Shown: piece after piece, positions 9,189 through 18,753 of the stretch
Layout: every line of letters starts with the position of its first letter
Position numbering within the stretch: the stretch's first letter is position 1
From: Paenibacillus alkalitolerans
GTDB taxonomy: Bacteria; Bacillota; Bacilli; Paenibacillales; YIM-B00363
Assembly (NCBI RefSeq): GCF_016482785.1
Contig: NZ_JAEMXM010000002.1
Coordinates: 248,001-312,000, forward strand
Direction: 5' to 3'
DNA length: 64,000 bases
The notes under the pieces: model-generated
Told to the model about the DNA's origin: nothing
Database searches by the model: none
What the model saw: the letters and a program-made list of their open reading frames with translations, nothing else
Translations under genes and position numbers: made by a program

Positions 9189-10196
9189 TTAACCTGTGAC
9201 ACCGTGCAAATCCTCACGGGCGGTCACTACTCTTAAGCTGTCACCCGTGTCCTCCATTTCGTACAGCTTGCACCTCGACTCCGGCATCTTGAAAGGTTGA
9301 TGTAGGATTAACATCCACGTTCCTTCGAACGTCCGGAACAGCATGCCATGACCGCTGTCTCCCTTCACCAACGGTTCAAGTTGTTCCCACGGCCCTTCCA
9401 GCTTGCCGGTTTTGGAACGCGCGATGGTTTGCACATAACTCCCCGATTCATAGCTCGACCACAGCATGACCAGATGACCGGCCGAGGTGCGGTATAGCTG
9501 GCAACCGTCCGTTACATAAACACGAATGCGGTCGTCGGGTAAGTCGTCTTTGTTTTCCCAAGGCGCTTCGGAAGCGTTAAATAGGACAATCGGGTCGCCG
9601 ATCGCTTCGGACAAATCATTGTTTAATCGAACGGCTTCTATCGTGCCGTCAATGGTTTGAATCCACTCATGACAGTAAACCATCCACGGGGATCCATCTT
9701 CGTCGACATACAAGGTACCGTCTAACGTCATCATCGTTTCCGGCAAAACAGGCGCATCTTCCTTCAACAGCTTGAACGGTCCTTCCGGCGATTCGCTGAC
9801 GGCTATGACGGTACCCCGCCAATGCTTGGCATATCCATTCACCGGCGCACCTTCCAGCGGCCTGTCGTTATTGTGCAGTGTGACGAACAGATAGAACCGG
9901 CCTTTATACTCGTGGACTTCAGGCGCCCAAGCTCCGTGCAGCGGGTTTGCCCATATCCCATGGGGGTTGGTGAATACGATATACGGGCCTTCCCAATCGG
10001 ATAAATTTGTGCTTTTGTAGGTGATCACTCCGTAACGGTCCATGCCGTTCAATCGAGGAATACCGCTGGTATATAAGTAATAATCACCTGTATGTTTGTC
10101 TGCTAATACGAAAGGATCATGTGCGGGAATGTCGGCTAGTCGAAGTCCCTTTTGGGGGTTATTCACATCAGAGGAGGCATTGTAAACCGGCATCAA
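9189..10196 (-). CDS. Glycoside hydrolase family 43 protein
   Basis: The 335-residue protein has the five-bladed propeller signature of GH43: the catalytic-base Asp in PAHDPFVLAD near residue 27, WAPEVHEYKGRFYLF in the second blade, and the general-acid Glu in WMVYCHEW near residue 175. Family members remove arabinose or xylose side groups from plant polysaccharides. There is no signal peptide, so it would act on imported oligosaccharides in the cytoplasm. It is a single-gene unit. Confidence 0.82.
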   Translation of the reverse strand: MMPVYNASSDVNNPQKGLRLADIPAHDPFVLADKHTGDYYLYTSGIPRLNGMDRYGVITYKSTNLSDWEGPYIVFTNPHGIWANPLHGAWAPEVHEYKGRFYLFVTLHNNDRPLEGAPVNGYAKHWRGTVIAVSESPEGPFKLLKEDAPVLPETMMTLDGTLYVDEDGSPWMVYCHEWIQTIDGTIEAVRLNNDLSEAIGDPIVLFNASEAPWENKDDLPDDRIRVYVTDGCQLYRTSAGHLVMLWSSYESGSYVQTIARSKTGKLEGPWEQLEPLVKGDSGHGMLFRTFEGTWMLILHQPFKMPESRCKLYEMEDTGDSLRVVTAREDLHGVTG

Positions 10197-10309
10197 GATT
10201 CAACTCCTTTTCAGATAACCCGCTCTCGAATAGTTCATTATCCATCCATAATATATCAGAAAATCAGATGGATATCTCCCGCTAAGAAACAGACCAGGAA
10301 ATCGAACAA

Positions 10310-10339
10310 AAGCACCGCTCTAATTGAAGAACGGCGCTT
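10310..10339 (-). terminator. Terminator after the two small genes downstream of nagZ
   Basis: On the minus strand AAGCGCCGTTC pairs with GAGCGGTGCTT with one G-T pair and is followed by TTTG. It lies 8 bp after the stop at 10347. Confidence 0.65.
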
Positions 10340-10346
10340 CTTAACA

Positions 10347-10580
10347 TTACCGGGGCGTCCACTCGTTCCACATTTCTTTCACCACTTGCAGCTTCCCCAC
10401 TTCGAGCAGGCCGATCACTTCCGTGTACTGCATATCGGTCCATCCCGAAGTGATCGTCCCGTCTTTCATCCTGGCTACATATGCAACGGAGTCGATTTGG
10501 TCCTCTTCCTTAATGTAGGATAGCAGGTGGTTCAATAAGAAAGCGGGAGATATTTTATCTTCTCTTTCAAAATCGCTCAT
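10347..10580 (-). CDS. Hypothetical protein, 77 aa
   Basis: I do not recognise the family. It is a small soluble acidic protein with a C-terminal WNEWTPR. Its ATG overlaps the stop of the gene at 10577-10879 by four bases, so the two are translationally coupled. It is the last gene before the terminator at 10310-10339. Confidence 0.6.
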   Translation of the reverse strand: MSDFEREDKISPAFLLNHLLSYIKEEDQIDSVAYVARMKDGTITSGWTDMQYTEVIGLLEVGKLQVVKEMWNEWTPR

Positions 10581-10879
10581 TTCGTTCCCCCCTTAAACCG
10601 AGCCGCAAAGATGATAACCGAATCCAGCGGGTCGAGTTCCGAATCAGGAACAAGCCCTGTGTTTTGCAATGCGAGACCGAGCTGGCTGCAAACCCAGCGC
10701 CATATGGGTATTGACTCCTCCACGGAACCCTGCCGGTCTTTTACCCTTAAAACAATGTCCGCAAACACCGCTTCCAGAGCGGCCTTATCGAACTCTATTT
10801 CCTCCATCGGTTCGCGGTCGGACGTCATCCGAACCGTGAACCAATCGTTATATTTTATTTCGTATATCGTCTTTTCCAT
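10577..10879 (-). CDS. Hypothetical protein, about 100 aa
   Basis: I do not recognise the family. I use the ATG at 10879, which has GAGG five bases upstream; a GTG at 10894 has no well-spaced site. The 5' end overlaps the 3' end of the nagZ-like gene by 32 bp in another frame. It reads as a soluble acidic protein and is coupled to the gene at 10347-10580. Confidence 0.55.
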   Translation of the reverse strand: MEKTIYEIKYNDWFTVRMTSDREPMEEIEFDKAALEAVFADIVLRVKDRQGSVEESIPIWRWVCSQLGLALQNTGLVPDSELDPLDSVIIFAARFKGGTK

Positions 10880-12161
10880 CTGCGCCTCGTTCACAACCTT
10901 TTGTACGTTCCGTCATTTTTTTAAATATTTGCAACACTTCATCCACATCTTTGTTTATTTTCGCAACATCGACCGCACCGATTTTTTTGTCGGTCAACTT
11001 ATACTTTTCTTTAAGTCGAATGATTCTGTATACGCTGCCGTCAATGCGCTCTTCGGTAAGCTTCCCTTCTTTCACCGATTGTTTCAATGCTTGAATTACC
11101 GCGGTTTGTTTCGCGAAATCGTGACATACGAGCACGATATCGCTCCCGGCATTGACGGATCTTACGGCGGATTGTCCGATATCATACCGCTTAACAATGG
11201 CGCCCATCGTCATATCGTCGGTAAAGATCACCCCGTCGAAATTCAGTTCGTTTCTCAACAATCCGGTCATGATCGGTTCCGACATCGAAGACGGATAGTC
11301 CGGATCAAGCTTGGGCAGCAGTATATGCGCGACCATGACGGCATCGGCATCGTCCCGGACAGCACGGGCGAAAGGAACGAGTTCAAGCTTCTTCAACCGC
11401 TCCATATCATGTTGGACGACAGGCAATCCGACGTGGGAATCGACCGACGTATCTCCATGACCCGGAAAATGCTTAACGACAGAAATCACTTCTTCGGATT
11501 GCAGTCCTTTCATTGCACTCAACCCGAGTTTGCTGACGATATCCGCGCCGGAGCCGAAGGACCTGTCGCCGATGACCGGATTGTTCGGGTTGCTGTTAAT
11601 ATCCAACACCGGCGCAAAGTTCAGATTAAAGCCGAACGATTTCAACTGTCGTGCAGTTTCTCGCCCCGCTTCATACGAGAATTGCTCGCTTTCGATTTGC
11701 CCAATCGCCCGGTTCGAGGGAAACTTTCTCACCTCTTGAGGCAGCCTGTTCACGGCTCCTCCTTCTTCATCTACTGCGAGAAATAAGGGGAGCTCGAGAT
11801 CCGAGTTTGTTTCTTTCAAGGAATTTAATAATGTTATCGTTTGTTTCGGGTCTTTGATATTTCTGCCGAAAAAAATAAAACCCCCGACCTTGTATTTTTC
11901 GATCAGTTCCTTGGAGTACGCGTCAATATCGTATCCATCGAGGCCTGCAATGACCATCTGTCCGATTTTCTCATCGATTGTCATCGCTCCGATTTTTTCG
12001 CGGATCGGATCTGCAGGCACTTGCCCTGGCAACTTCCCCTGTGCGTTATGTATCGGGTCCGGCGGCGGCAGTGCTTCCTCCGGTTTCGCAGATATGCATC
12101 CGGTGACAAAGAACAAAATCAATGGTAATGTGCAAAGAAACAGCCGTATGTTCCGCTTCAA
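10848..12161 (-). CDS. nagZ: Beta-N-acetylhexosaminidase, GH3 lipoprotein
   Basis: A signal peptide ends at the lipobox FFVTGC near residue 22. The rest is a GH3 barrel of NagZ type: VDEEGGAVNRL near residue 130, the His-Asp dyad loop VVKHFPGHGDTSVDSH near 235, and the nucleophile Asp in VIFTDDMTMGAI near 320. The enzyme removes N-acetylglucosamine from cell-wall fragments and recycles peptidoglycan. Unlike cytosolic NagZ of Gram-negatives, the lipid anchor puts it outside the membrane, as in Bacillus NagZ/YbbD. It heads a three-gene leftward unit. Confidence 0.87.
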   Translation of the reverse strand: MKRNIRLFLCTLPLILFFVTGCISAKPEEALPPPDPIHNAQGKLPGQVPADPIREKIGAMTIDEKIGQMVIAGLDGYDIDAYSKELIEKYKVGGFIFFGRNIKDPKQTITLLNSLKETNSDLELPLFLAVDEEGGAVNRLPQEVRKFPSNRAIGQIESEQFSYEAGRETARQLKSFGFNLNFAPVLDINSNPNNPVIGDRSFGSGADIVSKLGLSAMKGLQSEEVISVVKHFPGHGDTSVDSHVGLPVVQHDMERLKKLELVPFARAVRDDADAVMVAHILLPKLDPDYPSSMSEPIMTGLLRNELNFDGVIFTDDMTMGAIVKRYDIGQSAVRSVNAGSDIVLVCHDFAKQTAVIQALKQSVKEGKLTEERIDGSVYRIIRLKEKYKLTDKKIGAVDVAKINKDVDEVLQIFKKMTERTKGCERGADGKDDIRNKI

Positions 12162-12262
12162 GCCTCATCTTCCTCTAGTTGGCAGTCTTTGAAGCATTCA
12201 TTATTATGGCTGATGATTCGCCACGATATGTACGCCGGGCACGTAACGGCCCTTTACCTTCA

Positions 12263-13534
12263 TCAAAACAATGTACGCTGCTTCTTCAGCAGTCGTTCGC
12301 GCCGTCTTTGGATGCCGCCGATCGTCTCCCTCAGCTTTCCTCCGTCCGTCCCGCTTCGCGATAAGGACAATCGGGTTTGCGCGCTGCGAAGCGCCTCTTC
12401 CGTCCAATACAGCGCTTCATCCGGGTTCTTGTACCGGTGTTCGTACGCCATCGCCAGCTCCAGGTACGGTTCAAGCGCGGGGAGCCGCTGCCGGCGGCCC
12501 GATTCCACGATTTCTTTCCATAGAGACACCGCGCGGTCCCACTGCCTTCTCTTCTTAAAAAATTCCGCCGCATCCCGCAAATATGTATATGCATCATCAA
12601 GCGGTCTTGCAGCAATCGTTTCATACACGCGCTCCGCCTCGTCTTGAAAGCCTAAGCGCTCATACCATAACCCGAGCCGGTTCAATTCGTTCGTCTTCAA
12701 CCGCTCCAGCTGCACGTCCCCGTTCAACAGCCGGCCGAAATGAACGGCCAACGACAACAAGGTCAAAATATCCTTTTCGTTATGGCGGACGACACCGGAC
12801 AAGACGGACGGGTCGCCTTCCGCCAAATATTGAAAGTAAAGCGCAGGCGCCATCGAACCGGGCACGTCGTCATGACGGAACACGCCCAAGATTCCTTCCT
12901 CAACCGAGCCTAGACGGCAAGAAGGCATGGTCGTTCTCCACAAACTGCGCGACGGATATAGAAAATCTAATTGCGCGGGATCTGGCGGAACCGGGAGCCG
13001 GTTCATGACATAGCGGTTTTTAACGATCGGCCAATCGAATGCTCTCCCGTTATACGTGACGAGATGCGTGCTTTCCCCGAGCGCTTCTCCCAACAGCATC
13101 AGCATCGCCGCTTCTTCCCCCGGATGTCGCATCAAATATTGGCGGACCGTGAATCCGGCTTCCGACCAACTGCCGATACCGATCAAGAACGGCACGTTCC
13201 CCGCTCCGTGGCCGAGGCCCGTTGTCTCGGTATCGAGGAACAACAGCCGTCCCGCCTCGATGCTTCTGCCGGACGGATCCAGACGCGAGAGTGCGCCGCA
13301 AACGGAATCCAACTCTCCCATACAAAACCGACCGTGCTTGAAATCGGAGCGAAATGCCGCCTCCCGGACAAGATACGCGCCGCCCGTGCCTTCGCGAATG
13401 GCGAAGCCGAGCGCGCCCCACCTGTCGTCCTCCTGCTGCGTGCTTTCGGATTTACCCGGTTCCGGCCGGGATTCGGTTACCGCACCGGCGGCCGTGCGCG
13501 TCAGCCTGCCTAACCGCTCCTTTACTCCGCTCAT
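12263..13534 (-). CDS. mrfB: MrfB-type 3'-5' exonuclease (YprB family)
   Basis: The 423-residue protein has a DEDDh/y-type RNase H fold: FLDTETTGLGHGAG near residue 100, THLVTYNGRAFDWP near 155 and HNEKDILTLLSLA near 255, the three exonuclease motifs. The last 130 residues look like a TPR-type helical repeat. Its start overlaps the stop of the helicase gene by four bases. In Bacillus subtilis MrfA and MrfB act together in repair of mitomycin C adducts. The conserved pairing supports the same role here. Confidence 0.87.
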   Translation of the reverse strand: MSGVKERLGRLTRTAAGAVTESRPEPGKSESTQQEDDRWGALGFAIREGTGGAYLVREAAFRSDFKHGRFCMGELDSVCGALSRLDPSGRSIEAGRLLFLDTETTGLGHGAGNVPFLIGIGSWSEAGFTVRQYLMRHPGEEAAMLMLLGEALGESTHLVTYNGRAFDWPIVKNRYVMNRLPVPPDPAQLDFLYPSRSLWRTTMPSCRLGSVEEGILGVFRHDDVPGSMAPALYFQYLAEGDPSVLSGVVRHNEKDILTLLSLAVHFGRLLNGDVQLERLKTNELNRLGLWYERLGFQDEAERVYETIAARPLDDAYTYLRDAAEFFKKRRQWDRAVSLWKEIVESGRRQRLPALEPYLELAMAYEHRYKNPDEALYWTEEALRSAQTRLSLSRSGTDGGKLRETIGGIQRRRERLLKKQRTLF

Positions 13535-15816
13535 CGCGATTTCACCATGCTTTCAGCAAGCTCCAGCGCCAAACGCTTGCCCATCAACCCTACCTCCTCG
13601 ATCGGACCGACGCACGCCGGGCAGCCGCTCAAACACGAGCATCCGCTTATCAGCCGGTGCGCTTCCTTCAGCAATGCGTCATGCATCTCGTAAAGCCGCT
13701 CGCTGAGACCGATTCCGCCCGGATACCGGTCATAGAAGAAAATTGTCGGCAGCTTGGATTGCACCGCCTTCACCTGCGGAACGACGCGAATGTCGAGCGG
13801 ATCGCACATCAAATACAGCGGAGCGATGTGGATCAGGACGTTCGCAAGTCCCAACAGAGCGAACTGCAAATCGTTCGCCGACTTCATTCCCGCAAGCTCG
13901 TCGTGGAACGTGATCCAATAAGAGCTCGTATGCAGCTCCTCCTCCGGCAAGTGAATCGGCCCCGAGCCGATATTTTCATGAGTCCGAAGCTTGATTTTCT
14001 TAAAGATAGTCGCGCGCGCATGAATGGAAACCTCTCCAAAGCTGCGGCTGTAACCTCCTTCGTCGGACTCTCGGTCGCCGTGCAATATTTTCAACTCCAC
14101 CGCCAAGTTCGCATCCGTGAAATAATCGACGCTCACCTCGCGGACATACGCCTTCTTCTCTTCATAATCGAGCTTCTCCACCTGATATTGGACTCCCTCG
14201 TGTATGTAGATCGCCTCTTCGTGAACGAGCGTCTGCGCGCTGAACCGGTCGACCTCGCCGATCACCCGGCTGCCGTTCGTCGTATCGATAATGATGATGT
14301 TCTCTTGTGCCGCGGACCGCAACGAGATGTTGTTGGCGGGAAAGTTTTGCTCCATCCAATACCAACGTCCGTTATTGCGGTGCAGCACCCGTTCCTCCAC
14401 AAGAAATTCGAGAACGTCGGCGAGGTTTTCTTCCCCGAATATGTCCCCTTCTTGGAAAGGCAGCTCATACGCCGCGCACTTCACATGATCCAACAGCACG
14501 AGCAGATTGTCCGGATGGATGCGGGCTTGCTCCGGGGAACGGCCAAAGAAGTAATCCGGATTCTGAATCACGTATTGGTCGAGCGGATTGCTGCTCGCCA
14601 CCAAGAATGTGATCGCCGTTTCGCGGCGGCGTCCGGCGCGGCCGGATTGCTGCCATGTACTCGCGATCGTCCCCGGGAAACCGTTCAAGACGCAAGCCTG
14701 CAGCTGCCCGATATCGATGCCGAGCTCGAGCGCGTTCGTGGAGACGACGCCGCGAATTTCGCCGCTTCGCAGCCCGCGTTCGATTTCGCGCCGCTGCTTC
14801 GGCAAATAGCCGCCCCGGTAACCGCGGATCGATTTGGTGCCAAGCTCGTGCTTGACGAGGTCTTGCAAATATGTAAGCAATAATTCAACGCGGACGCGGC
14901 TGCGGGCGAAGACGATCGTCTGGATGCCCTGCTTCAGCAGCAATCCGGCCACTTTCCTCGTCTCGAGCACGCTCGACTTTCGGATGCCGAGCTGCTGATT
15001 GACCACGGGAGGGTTATAGAAGACGAAGTGCTTCTCCCCCGCCGGCGCGCCGTTGTTATCAATCAGCGTAACGCTCTCGCCGATAAGCTTCTCCGCATGC
15101 TCCTTCGGATTCGCGATCGTTGCCGAGGCGCAAATAAACTGCGGGTTCGACCCGTAGAAACGGCAAATCCGCTTCAATCTGCGGATCACATTCGCCACAT
15201 GGCTGCCGAATACGCCCCGGTACGAGTGGACCTCGTCGATGACGATAAATTTGATATTCTCAAACAGCTTCACCCATTTGGTATGGTGCGGCAATATCGC
15301 CGCGTGAAGCATATCCGGATTCGTAACGACAATATGCCCGGCGTTGCGGATCGCCTGTCTTACCGTAGGCGGCGTGTCGCCGTCGTACGTATGCGTCTTG
15401 ATGTCGACGCCCATCCGGTCCACCGTCTCCTGCAGCTCCGCCACTTGATCCTGCGCCAGAGCTTTCGTAGGGAACAAATACAATGCGCGGCTGCTGTCGT
15501 CGCGGAGCAGCTGCTGCATGACCGGCAGATTGTATGTGAGCGTCTTGCCTGACGCCGTCGGCGTAACCGTCGCTACATGGCGCCCGGCTTCGATCGCCTC
15601 GAACGCTTCCGCTTGATGTGCGTATAGCCGAGTAATGCCTTTATCGGTTAGCGCCTTGCGTATTTCGGGCCGGAGCGACGCGGGGAAATCCGCGTAACGC
15701 GCTTCGCGGCTCGGCAGCGTTCTCCACTCCGTCACATTAGCCATCAAATCCGGCATCGACCGGATCGTATGTATCAATTCCTCCATGGAGGACACTTTTC
15801 CCGTCAAGCGATTCAT
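13531..15816 (-). CDS. mrfA: MrfA-type DEAD/DEAH-box helicase (YprA family)
   Basis: The 761-residue protein has a full superfamily-2 helicase core: Walker A TPTASGKTLTY near residue 83, VIDEVHSYRG near 192, CASATIANP near 230, and the second RecA domain with TNALELGIDIGQLQ and QQSGRAGRR. The C-terminus carries the zinc-binding DUF1998-type cysteines CSCLSGCPACVG. MrfA unwinds DNA 3' to 5' and partners with the exonuclease MrfB, encoded directly downstream with a four-base overlap. Length and motifs are complete. Confidence 0.9.
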   Translation of the reverse strand: MNRLTGKVSSMEELIHTIRSMPDLMANVTEWRTLPSREARYADFPASLRPEIRKALTDKGITRLYAHQAEAFEAIEAGRHVATVTPTASGKTLTYNLPVMQQLLRDDSSRALYLFPTKALAQDQVAELQETVDRMGVDIKTHTYDGDTPPTVRQAIRNAGHIVVTNPDMLHAAILPHHTKWVKLFENIKFIVIDEVHSYRGVFGSHVANVIRRLKRICRFYGSNPQFICASATIANPKEHAEKLIGESVTLIDNNGAPAGEKHFVFYNPPVVNQQLGIRKSSVLETRKVAGLLLKQGIQTIVFARSRVRVELLLTYLQDLVKHELGTKSIRGYRGGYLPKQRREIERGLRSGEIRGVVSTNALELGIDIGQLQACVLNGFPGTIASTWQQSGRAGRRRETAITFLVASSNPLDQYVIQNPDYFFGRSPEQARIHPDNLLVLLDHVKCAAYELPFQEGDIFGEENLADVLEFLVEERVLHRNNGRWYWMEQNFPANNISLRSAAQENIIIIDTTNGSRVIGEVDRFSAQTLVHEEAIYIHEGVQYQVEKLDYEEKKAYVREVSVDYFTDANLAVELKILHGDRESDEGGYSRSFGEVSIHARATIFKKIKLRTHENIGSGPIHLPEEELHTSSYWITFHDELAGMKSANDLQFALLGLANVLIHIAPLYLMCDPLDIRVVPQVKAVQSKLPTIFFYDRYPGGIGLSERLYEMHDALLKEAHRLISGCSCLSGCPACVGPIEEVGLMGKRLALELAESMVKSR

Positions 15817-16023
15817 TGTTCGTTCCCCTTACCCTCAACCTGGTATGCGTACCTCCATTGTACAGAATATACGTTCGGGTGTGAAGTGAAAAGAGGACTA
15901 ATAAGTCGGTTTTACCGATTGAAAACGTCAAGAGGCGGAAGCATACCGCTTTCCGCCATATTGTTGTCGATTCGCCGTCTTTTGCTGTCGATTCCTGCGC
16001 TTTCCCGGGAAAAGCTGCGCTTA

Positions 16024-16236
16024 TTACAAAACATCCACGCTGTCGTCGTAATCGTAACGAAATCCGTCCAATGCCGTGTTCGCAGTACGGCGGGCCACCG
16101 GGTCGGCATGGTTGTATTCTTGCAATTTACCGAGCACCGATTGATACGTCGAGATTTTATGATAGTCGGCTCCCTGGTTGATCGCTTCTCTCAGCGCCTG
16201 TTCGATCACGGCCATATCGTGCGGATTCAGCTGCAT
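16024..16236 (-). CDS. Hypothetical protein, 70 aa
   Basis: A small soluble helical protein (HDMAVIEQALREAINQG, then SVLGKLQEYNHADPVARR) with an acidic end. GGAGG lies upstream of the ATG. I do not recognise a named family. The 207 bp between it and mrfA hold a 7-bp hairpin (GGCGGAA/TTCCGCC) and no other signal I can support. Confidence 0.6.
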   Translation of the reverse strand: MQLNPHDMAVIEQALREAINQGADYHKISTYQSVLGKLQEYNHADPVARRTANTALDGFRYDYDDSVDVL

Positions 16237-16333
16237 TATGTTGTCTCCTCCGTGTGATATATCGTAGAGGGTCTTAGTTTGCCCACAACGGTGAACATCT
16301 ATTACGAATTTATGCCAGCTCCGAGGTCCGGCT

Positions 16334-17098
16334 TTAAAATACGAATAAAGACAAATAAGAGTTCAACCATTGTTCGCCATATAGAAACGCGAAGAACGAT
16401 CCGGCAGCGATAAAAGGCCCGAACGGAAGCGGCTGCCGCTTATGTTTGCCTGCGATTATTATTGAAACTCCATAAACCGTCCCTAATATGCTCGCTGCAG
16501 CTAATGAGAGGATCGTAAGCTTGATCCCTAATAGAAGGCCGATGAACAAATACAGCTTGATGTCTCCGCCTCCGATGCCTCCGCGGCTGACGACGGCAAG
16601 CACATACAAAGCTGTGAACCCGATCGCTGCACCCGCTAAATAATCCCATACCGGCAGCGGATGCAAAAAGACGCGCACGGCGAGCGCCGCAGCAACACCT
16701 GTAAATACGACTTTGTCCGGGATAATCATGCACTTTATATCGGTAATGGTGATAACGATGAGAACGGAGACAAGGAGCAATCCGGCGATCCATTCCGAGC
16801 GCAACGGACCGAAGTGCGCGCCGATCCAGATAAACGCGGCGGCTGTTGCCGCCTCCGCGGCCGGATAACTCTTACATATTCGCTCCCCGCAATACCGGCA
16901 TTTTCCCTTGAGCAGTGCGTAACTCGCCAGAGGTATCATATCGCGAAGCGCCGGACTGCGGTTGCAATGCGCGCAGTGCGGCGGCGGGAAAGCAACCGGT
17001 TGCTGCGAAAGGACACGCATCGCAGCTGCGTTCAGGAGGCTGCCAATGATCAAGCCGAATAAACCAAGAATAATTGCGAATGGGACGACATGTTCCAT
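16334..17098 (-). CDS. Prepilin peptidase / leader peptidase (A24 family)
   Basis: I start at the ATG at 17098 because GGAAGGAG sits seven bases before it; a TTG 15 bases earlier would place the ribosome site inside the gene. The protein has eight hydrophobic segments, the N-terminal cytosolic zinc-type loop with CAHC and CRYC, and the two catalytic aspartates in ITDIKCMIIPD and GGIGGGDIKL. It cleaves and N-methylates type IV prepilin-like leaders, here for competence pseudopili or a type IV pilus. No pilin genes are next to it. Confidence 0.88.
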   Translation of the reverse strand: MEHVVPFAIILGLFGLIIGSLLNAAAMRVLSQQPVAFPPPHCAHCNRSPALRDMIPLASYALLKGKCRYCGERICKSYPAAEAATAAAFIWIGAHFGPLRSEWIAGLLLVSVLIVITITDIKCMIIPDKVVFTGVAAALAVRVFLHPLPVWDYLAGAAIGFTALYVLAVVSRGGIGGGDIKLYLFIGLLLGIKLTILSLAAASILGTVYGVSIIIAGKHKRQPLPFGPFIAAGSFFAFLYGEQWLNSYLSLFVF

Positions 17099-17245
17099 GT
17101 ATTCTCCTTCCAATATAGAAGAAAAGGCAACTCAACGAGTTACCCGATCGTGATTCATCTCTTCAATTATACTAAAATTTCCGGACAGCGGCTGCTTTAA
17201 TTCATATAAACGCTGCGGCAACAAACGGTCAATCGCGTTGACGCC

Positions 17246-18214
17246 TTATACGTACGGTCCTTCCCACGCCTTTTTCTTCCATCCGAGCCGTTCCGATACA
17301 ACATTGAGCCCTCGGTCCAATTTGACGTCGACGCCGAATGGAAGCCTTCGGTCGTACCAAAACCGCACATCGCTCCATTGCACGAGATAACCGTCCGACG
17401 CCTCCGTCACTTTCACATGGACCCGCTGGGCGAAATATAGGAATGTGCGAACTCCGTCGGTGCTTCGCGTCGCTTCGATGAGGGGATGTTCGCGCTCGGC
17501 GCCTTTTTCGAACTGTTCCGTCTCTTCGATGTGACCGTGTTTGATCATTCCGGCTGCATAACGGTTCGGGCACTCCATTATGAACGCCCAATGCCACCAA
17601 TTCAAGCTGGGAATGATATAGCACGTCCCCGGTGAGCCGTATATTTTGCGGATGATTCGCATCCAACGGTTGCGCCTCCATGCCCGCATACCGATATATA
17701 TGAACGTCGCGCCATAAACGGCGGGGAACAGCAATTGCGGTTCGGCCGATCGTGTCGCCCATAGCAGCAAAGCCGCGGCATGGAGCACGAAAAGCGCCGG
17801 TTCGAAGATGGTAAGGATGTCCAGATGCAGCCACCGCCGGGAGAAGGGACGCAAACACTGCACGCCGTAGCCGTTCAGCAAGTCGAGAATAACGTGAAAC
17901 ACGACAGCAGCCATCGTCCAGCCGTACACATGCCAAGCGAACTGCGGAACGCCGAATGCGAACGCGAGCGGGACGGCAATAATCGCCGGCCATATCGCAA
18001 GCGCGGGCAATGAATGCGAAACGCCCCGGTGTGTTCTGAGGTATGCATTCATGCCCTTCAATCTCATGACCGTATCCAAATCGGGGGCGTGAGAGCCGAT
18101 CATCGTTCCCGCCAAAATCGCCGCGAACAGCTCCGGGTGTGAAGCCGCCGCCGGATCAAGCGTTGCAACACCTGCAAGCGTTGCGCCGAATAACAAATGA
18201 CTGACCGTGTCCAT
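17246..18214 (-). CDS. YdjM-like membrane-bound metal-dependent hydrolase
   Basis: The 322-residue protein starts with MDTVSHLLFGATLAG and contains SHAPDLDTV, the HRGVSHS motif and VILDLLNGYG, which are the metal-ligand motifs of the YdjM family (LexA-regulated membrane hydrolases). Four hydrophobic segments follow in the first 190 residues and the last 130 residues are a soluble beta-rich tail. Its exact substrate is unknown. It is the last host gene to the left of the prophage and faces away from the split ybjQ. Confidence 0.8.
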   Translation of the reverse strand: MDTVSHLLFGATLAGVATLDPAAASHPELFAAILAGTMIGSHAPDLDTVMRLKGMNAYLRTHRGVSHSLPALAIWPAIIAVPLAFAFGVPQFAWHVYGWTMAAVVFHVILDLLNGYGVQCLRPFSRRWLHLDILTIFEPALFVLHAAALLLWATRSAEPQLLFPAVYGATFIYIGMRAWRRNRWMRIIRKIYGSPGTCYIIPSLNWWHWAFIMECPNRYAAGMIKHGHIEETEQFEKGAEREHPLIEATRSTDGVRTFLYFAQRVHVKVTEASDGYLVQWSDVRFWYDRRLPFGVDVKLDRGLNVVSERLGWKKKAWEGPYV

Positions 18215-18388
18215 GACGTTACCCCTCCTTGTGCGTTTGCAGTTAGCTTAACAAGGAAGTGTTATGGGAAATCAAGTGGAATGTGAAGATTTTTTTAATG
18301 ACAGGAGGCCGGGTTGAAACGACCTGCGGCTGGGAACCGTATGTATATTCAGGTTTCTTAAAATGTTCCGCCAAGGAGGAGTTTTTAT

Positions 18389-18496
18389 ATGATTATTACG
18401 ACTACGAACACGATTGAAGGCAGCAAAATTACTGATTATTTAGGTATAGTGAGCGGAGAAGCAGTTACTATATTAGGGCTAATAATTATTGCATGA
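18389..18496 (+). pseudogene. ybjQ: 5' part of ybjQ (UPF0145), interrupted by the prophage
   Basis: With AAGGAGG nine bases upstream, the ATG opens MIITTTNTIEGSKITDYLGI and VSGEA, the N-terminus of the YbjQ/UPF0145 family. After the phage junction at 18458-18459 the frame runs into ten phage-encoded residues (VTILGLIIIA) and stops. The 3' part of the gene lies at 62263-62505. Joining the two parts at the GA dinucleotide restores a 104-residue protein. YbjQ proteins form small pentamers of unknown function. Confidence 0.9.
18440..18485. other. attL of the prophage
   Basis: Host sequence up to the shared GA (18458-18459) is joined to the phage arm. The arm has 12 bases and then ATTAGGGCTAATAA (18472-18485), the exact reverse complement of 62235-62248 at the other end. 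This geometry is that expected when a serine integrase recombines an inverted-repeat attP with attB. Confidence 0.85.
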
Positions 18497-18753
18497 TCCC
18501 CCTCACCCTATCCGGAACAACCGACATATCAAATTAAGCTTTACACTCGTCACACACACCGACAATGAGAAATTGATGAAAGTTCCAGTACTCTGTTTTG
18601 CTCTCGCCATATCCATCACTCCTTTGGTTGATGGTATATGTTATGTTGATAGGCTTGTCCATATTCCTGTATTTGCAATACATTTTTACTGTACATTCAG
18701 GAACATTTTACGGTATAATAGAGACAAGTCTATAATAAAAGGAGGATGAATAT
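18497..18753 (+). promoter_or_regulatory. Leader region with promoter of the left accessory operon
   Basis: These 257 bases have no supported gene. A perfect TATAAT at 18714-18719 lies 35 bp before the ribosome site of the XRE gene; no good -35 element is visible. TGTACATTC and GGAACA just upstream of it form an imperfect dyad that could be an operator for the gene product (inference). Confidence 0.45.

Noticed and set aside
10611-11786. A 391-codon plus-strand frame opposite nagZ and its small neighbour
   Set aside because: Composition is rich in Phe, Arg and Ser with no known motif, and it crosses two genes on the other strand; a shadow frame.
13354-14883. A 509-codon open frame on the plus strand opposite mrfA
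   Set aside because: It is a shadow of the GC-rich helicase gene in codon-opposite frame; its product is Arg/His-rich with no motif, and the minus-strand frame has all helicase motifs.
16440-17993. Long alternative frames opposite or beside the prepilin peptidase and YdjM genes
   Set aside because: They are Arg-rich readings of GC-rich DNA without motifs and overlap well-supported genes.
18465-18475. TACTA as the att crossover core shared with 62253-62257
   Set aside because: Joining at TACTA puts the two ybjQ halves out of frame; the GA core keeps frame and is symmetric between the inverted arms.
18440-18500. Insertion into a tRNA gene
   Set aside because: No tRNA-like cloverleaf is present at either end; the target is the coding sequence of ybjQ.
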